DNA of 64,000 nt from Dillenia suffruticosa (Eukaryota; Streptophyta; Magnoliopsida; Dilleniales; Dilleniaceae), in the NCBI GenBank assembly GCA_033439265.1, contig JAVTVX010000013.1:4924501-4988500 (forward strand). Direction: 5' to 3'. Within the stretch, counting starts at the first letter, position 1. Every line of letters begins with the position of its first letter. This document shows, one piece after another, positions 63,511-64,000 of the stretch. A program made the position numbers and the translations under genes. The notes under the pieces were generated by a model that saw nothing but the letters and a program-made list of their open reading frames with translations, searched no databases and was not told the origin of the DNA.

Positions 63511-64000
63511 ATAAAAATATATGTTCTATTATTTTCATAAAATAATTAATATTTTTTATATTTATAAATTCTTATATCTTTTATATTTAGGCATTTATTT
63601 ACATTTTTATAAAATATTGTTTCTTATATCATTTTGTGCCTGTTTTCATTTTTTTTTTTTTGTTTTTATTTCTGTTTTCGTTTCCGTTGCCGTTCTCCTT
63701 TGTCATCACATCTTCATGTAACTGATAATGTCTTTGGCCGCAAGAGTCTCTTTTTCATTTTTTATTTTGGAGCTGTCTTTGGCGGTAATCGAATCGTAAA
63801 TTCAAGTTCGAAAATAGCCGCGGGTGAGCACATCTTTTAACCAGGACCGGTCATCAATGAGAAAACGTCATCAATCGGACGGCTAAGATTACTTATTCCC
63901 AAGAAAAGGCGGTCACTCGGCATCAATAAGATCAAATCATTGAAACCCAAAGACGCATTTCTACAAACATAATGTCTACACGTCTTCCCAGACCTTTCCT
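63511..64000. other. terminal spacer, no gene recognised
   Basis: AT-rich to about 63620, then T-rich with open frames that lack any recognised domain. The last 180 bases are less AT-rich and could be promoter of a gene beyond the window, but nothing specific supports this. Confidence 0.4.

Overview
This is nuclear DNA from a flowering plant, most likely a eudicot. The genes are split by many GT-AG introns and match plant families (a DYW-type PPR protein, a plant NDR-like protein, a USP-plus-kinase receptor-like cytoplasmic kinase). Spacers are AT-rich, full of CT/GA microsatellites and littered with plant retroelements. I cannot name the species. No CRISPR array, bacterial operon, rRNA gene or convincing tRNA gene is present.

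I rebuilt six intact protein-coding genes exon by exon; in each multi-exon model all phases close on one stop codon. They are: prolidase (+, 16 exons, 497 aa); a type I protein arginine methyltransferase of the PRMT1 group (+, 9 exons including an 11-nt one, 388 aa); a DYW-class PPR RNA-editing factor (-, single exon, 983 aa from the first in-frame ATG); a Canopy/saposin-like secretory-pathway protein (-, 7 exons, 306 aa); an NDR/NDL alpha/beta-hydrolase-fold protein (+, 11 exons, 347 aa); a HAD phosphatase of the PHOSPHO/PECP/PPsPase group (+, 4 exons, 254 aa); and a USP-domain protein kinase (+, 9 exons, 734 aa). That makes seven in all, six of them multi-exon. Two host genes are broken: a decayed second copy of the Canopy-like gene (22.8-25.5 kb), lying on the other side of the PPR gene from the intact copy, and an unnamed plant gene with an acidic C-terminus (34.6-36.8 kb) that has a frame change and an in-frame stop.

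Layout: 0-2.7 kb AT-rich degenerate repeats; 2.8-9.9 kb prolidase; 10.2-18.2 kb a nested transposon block, in which a Ty1/copia fossil with 0.5-kb LTRs and a 5-bp target duplication sits inside an older LINE-type RNase H relic; 19.1-22.4 kb PRMT; 22.8-34.2 kb the Canopy duplication with the PPR gene between the copies; 34.6-36.8 kb the broken gene, head-to-head with the intact Canopy gene; 39.1-44.9 kb NDL with an RTE-type LINE in intron 2; 47.9-50.4 kb HAD phosphatase; 50.4-56.8 kb AT-rich spacer; 56.8-61.3 kb kinase; 61.9-63.5 kb a decayed LTR-type fossil carrying a 24-bp coding minisatellite; then AT-rich spacer to the end.

The genes do not form a pathway. Their order looks ancestral: from memory, prolidase, PRMT11, the Canopy-like gene and a HAD phosphatase are near neighbours on Arabidopsis chromosome 4 (At4g29490-At4g29530), while NDL1 and a related kinase are near neighbours on chromosome 5 (At5g56750-At5g56790). 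The most striking non-genic structure is a 670-bp foldback element in intron 2 of the Canopy-like gene. It has long inverted repeats and a near-perfect 10-bp target duplication, as expected of a Mutator-like MITE.
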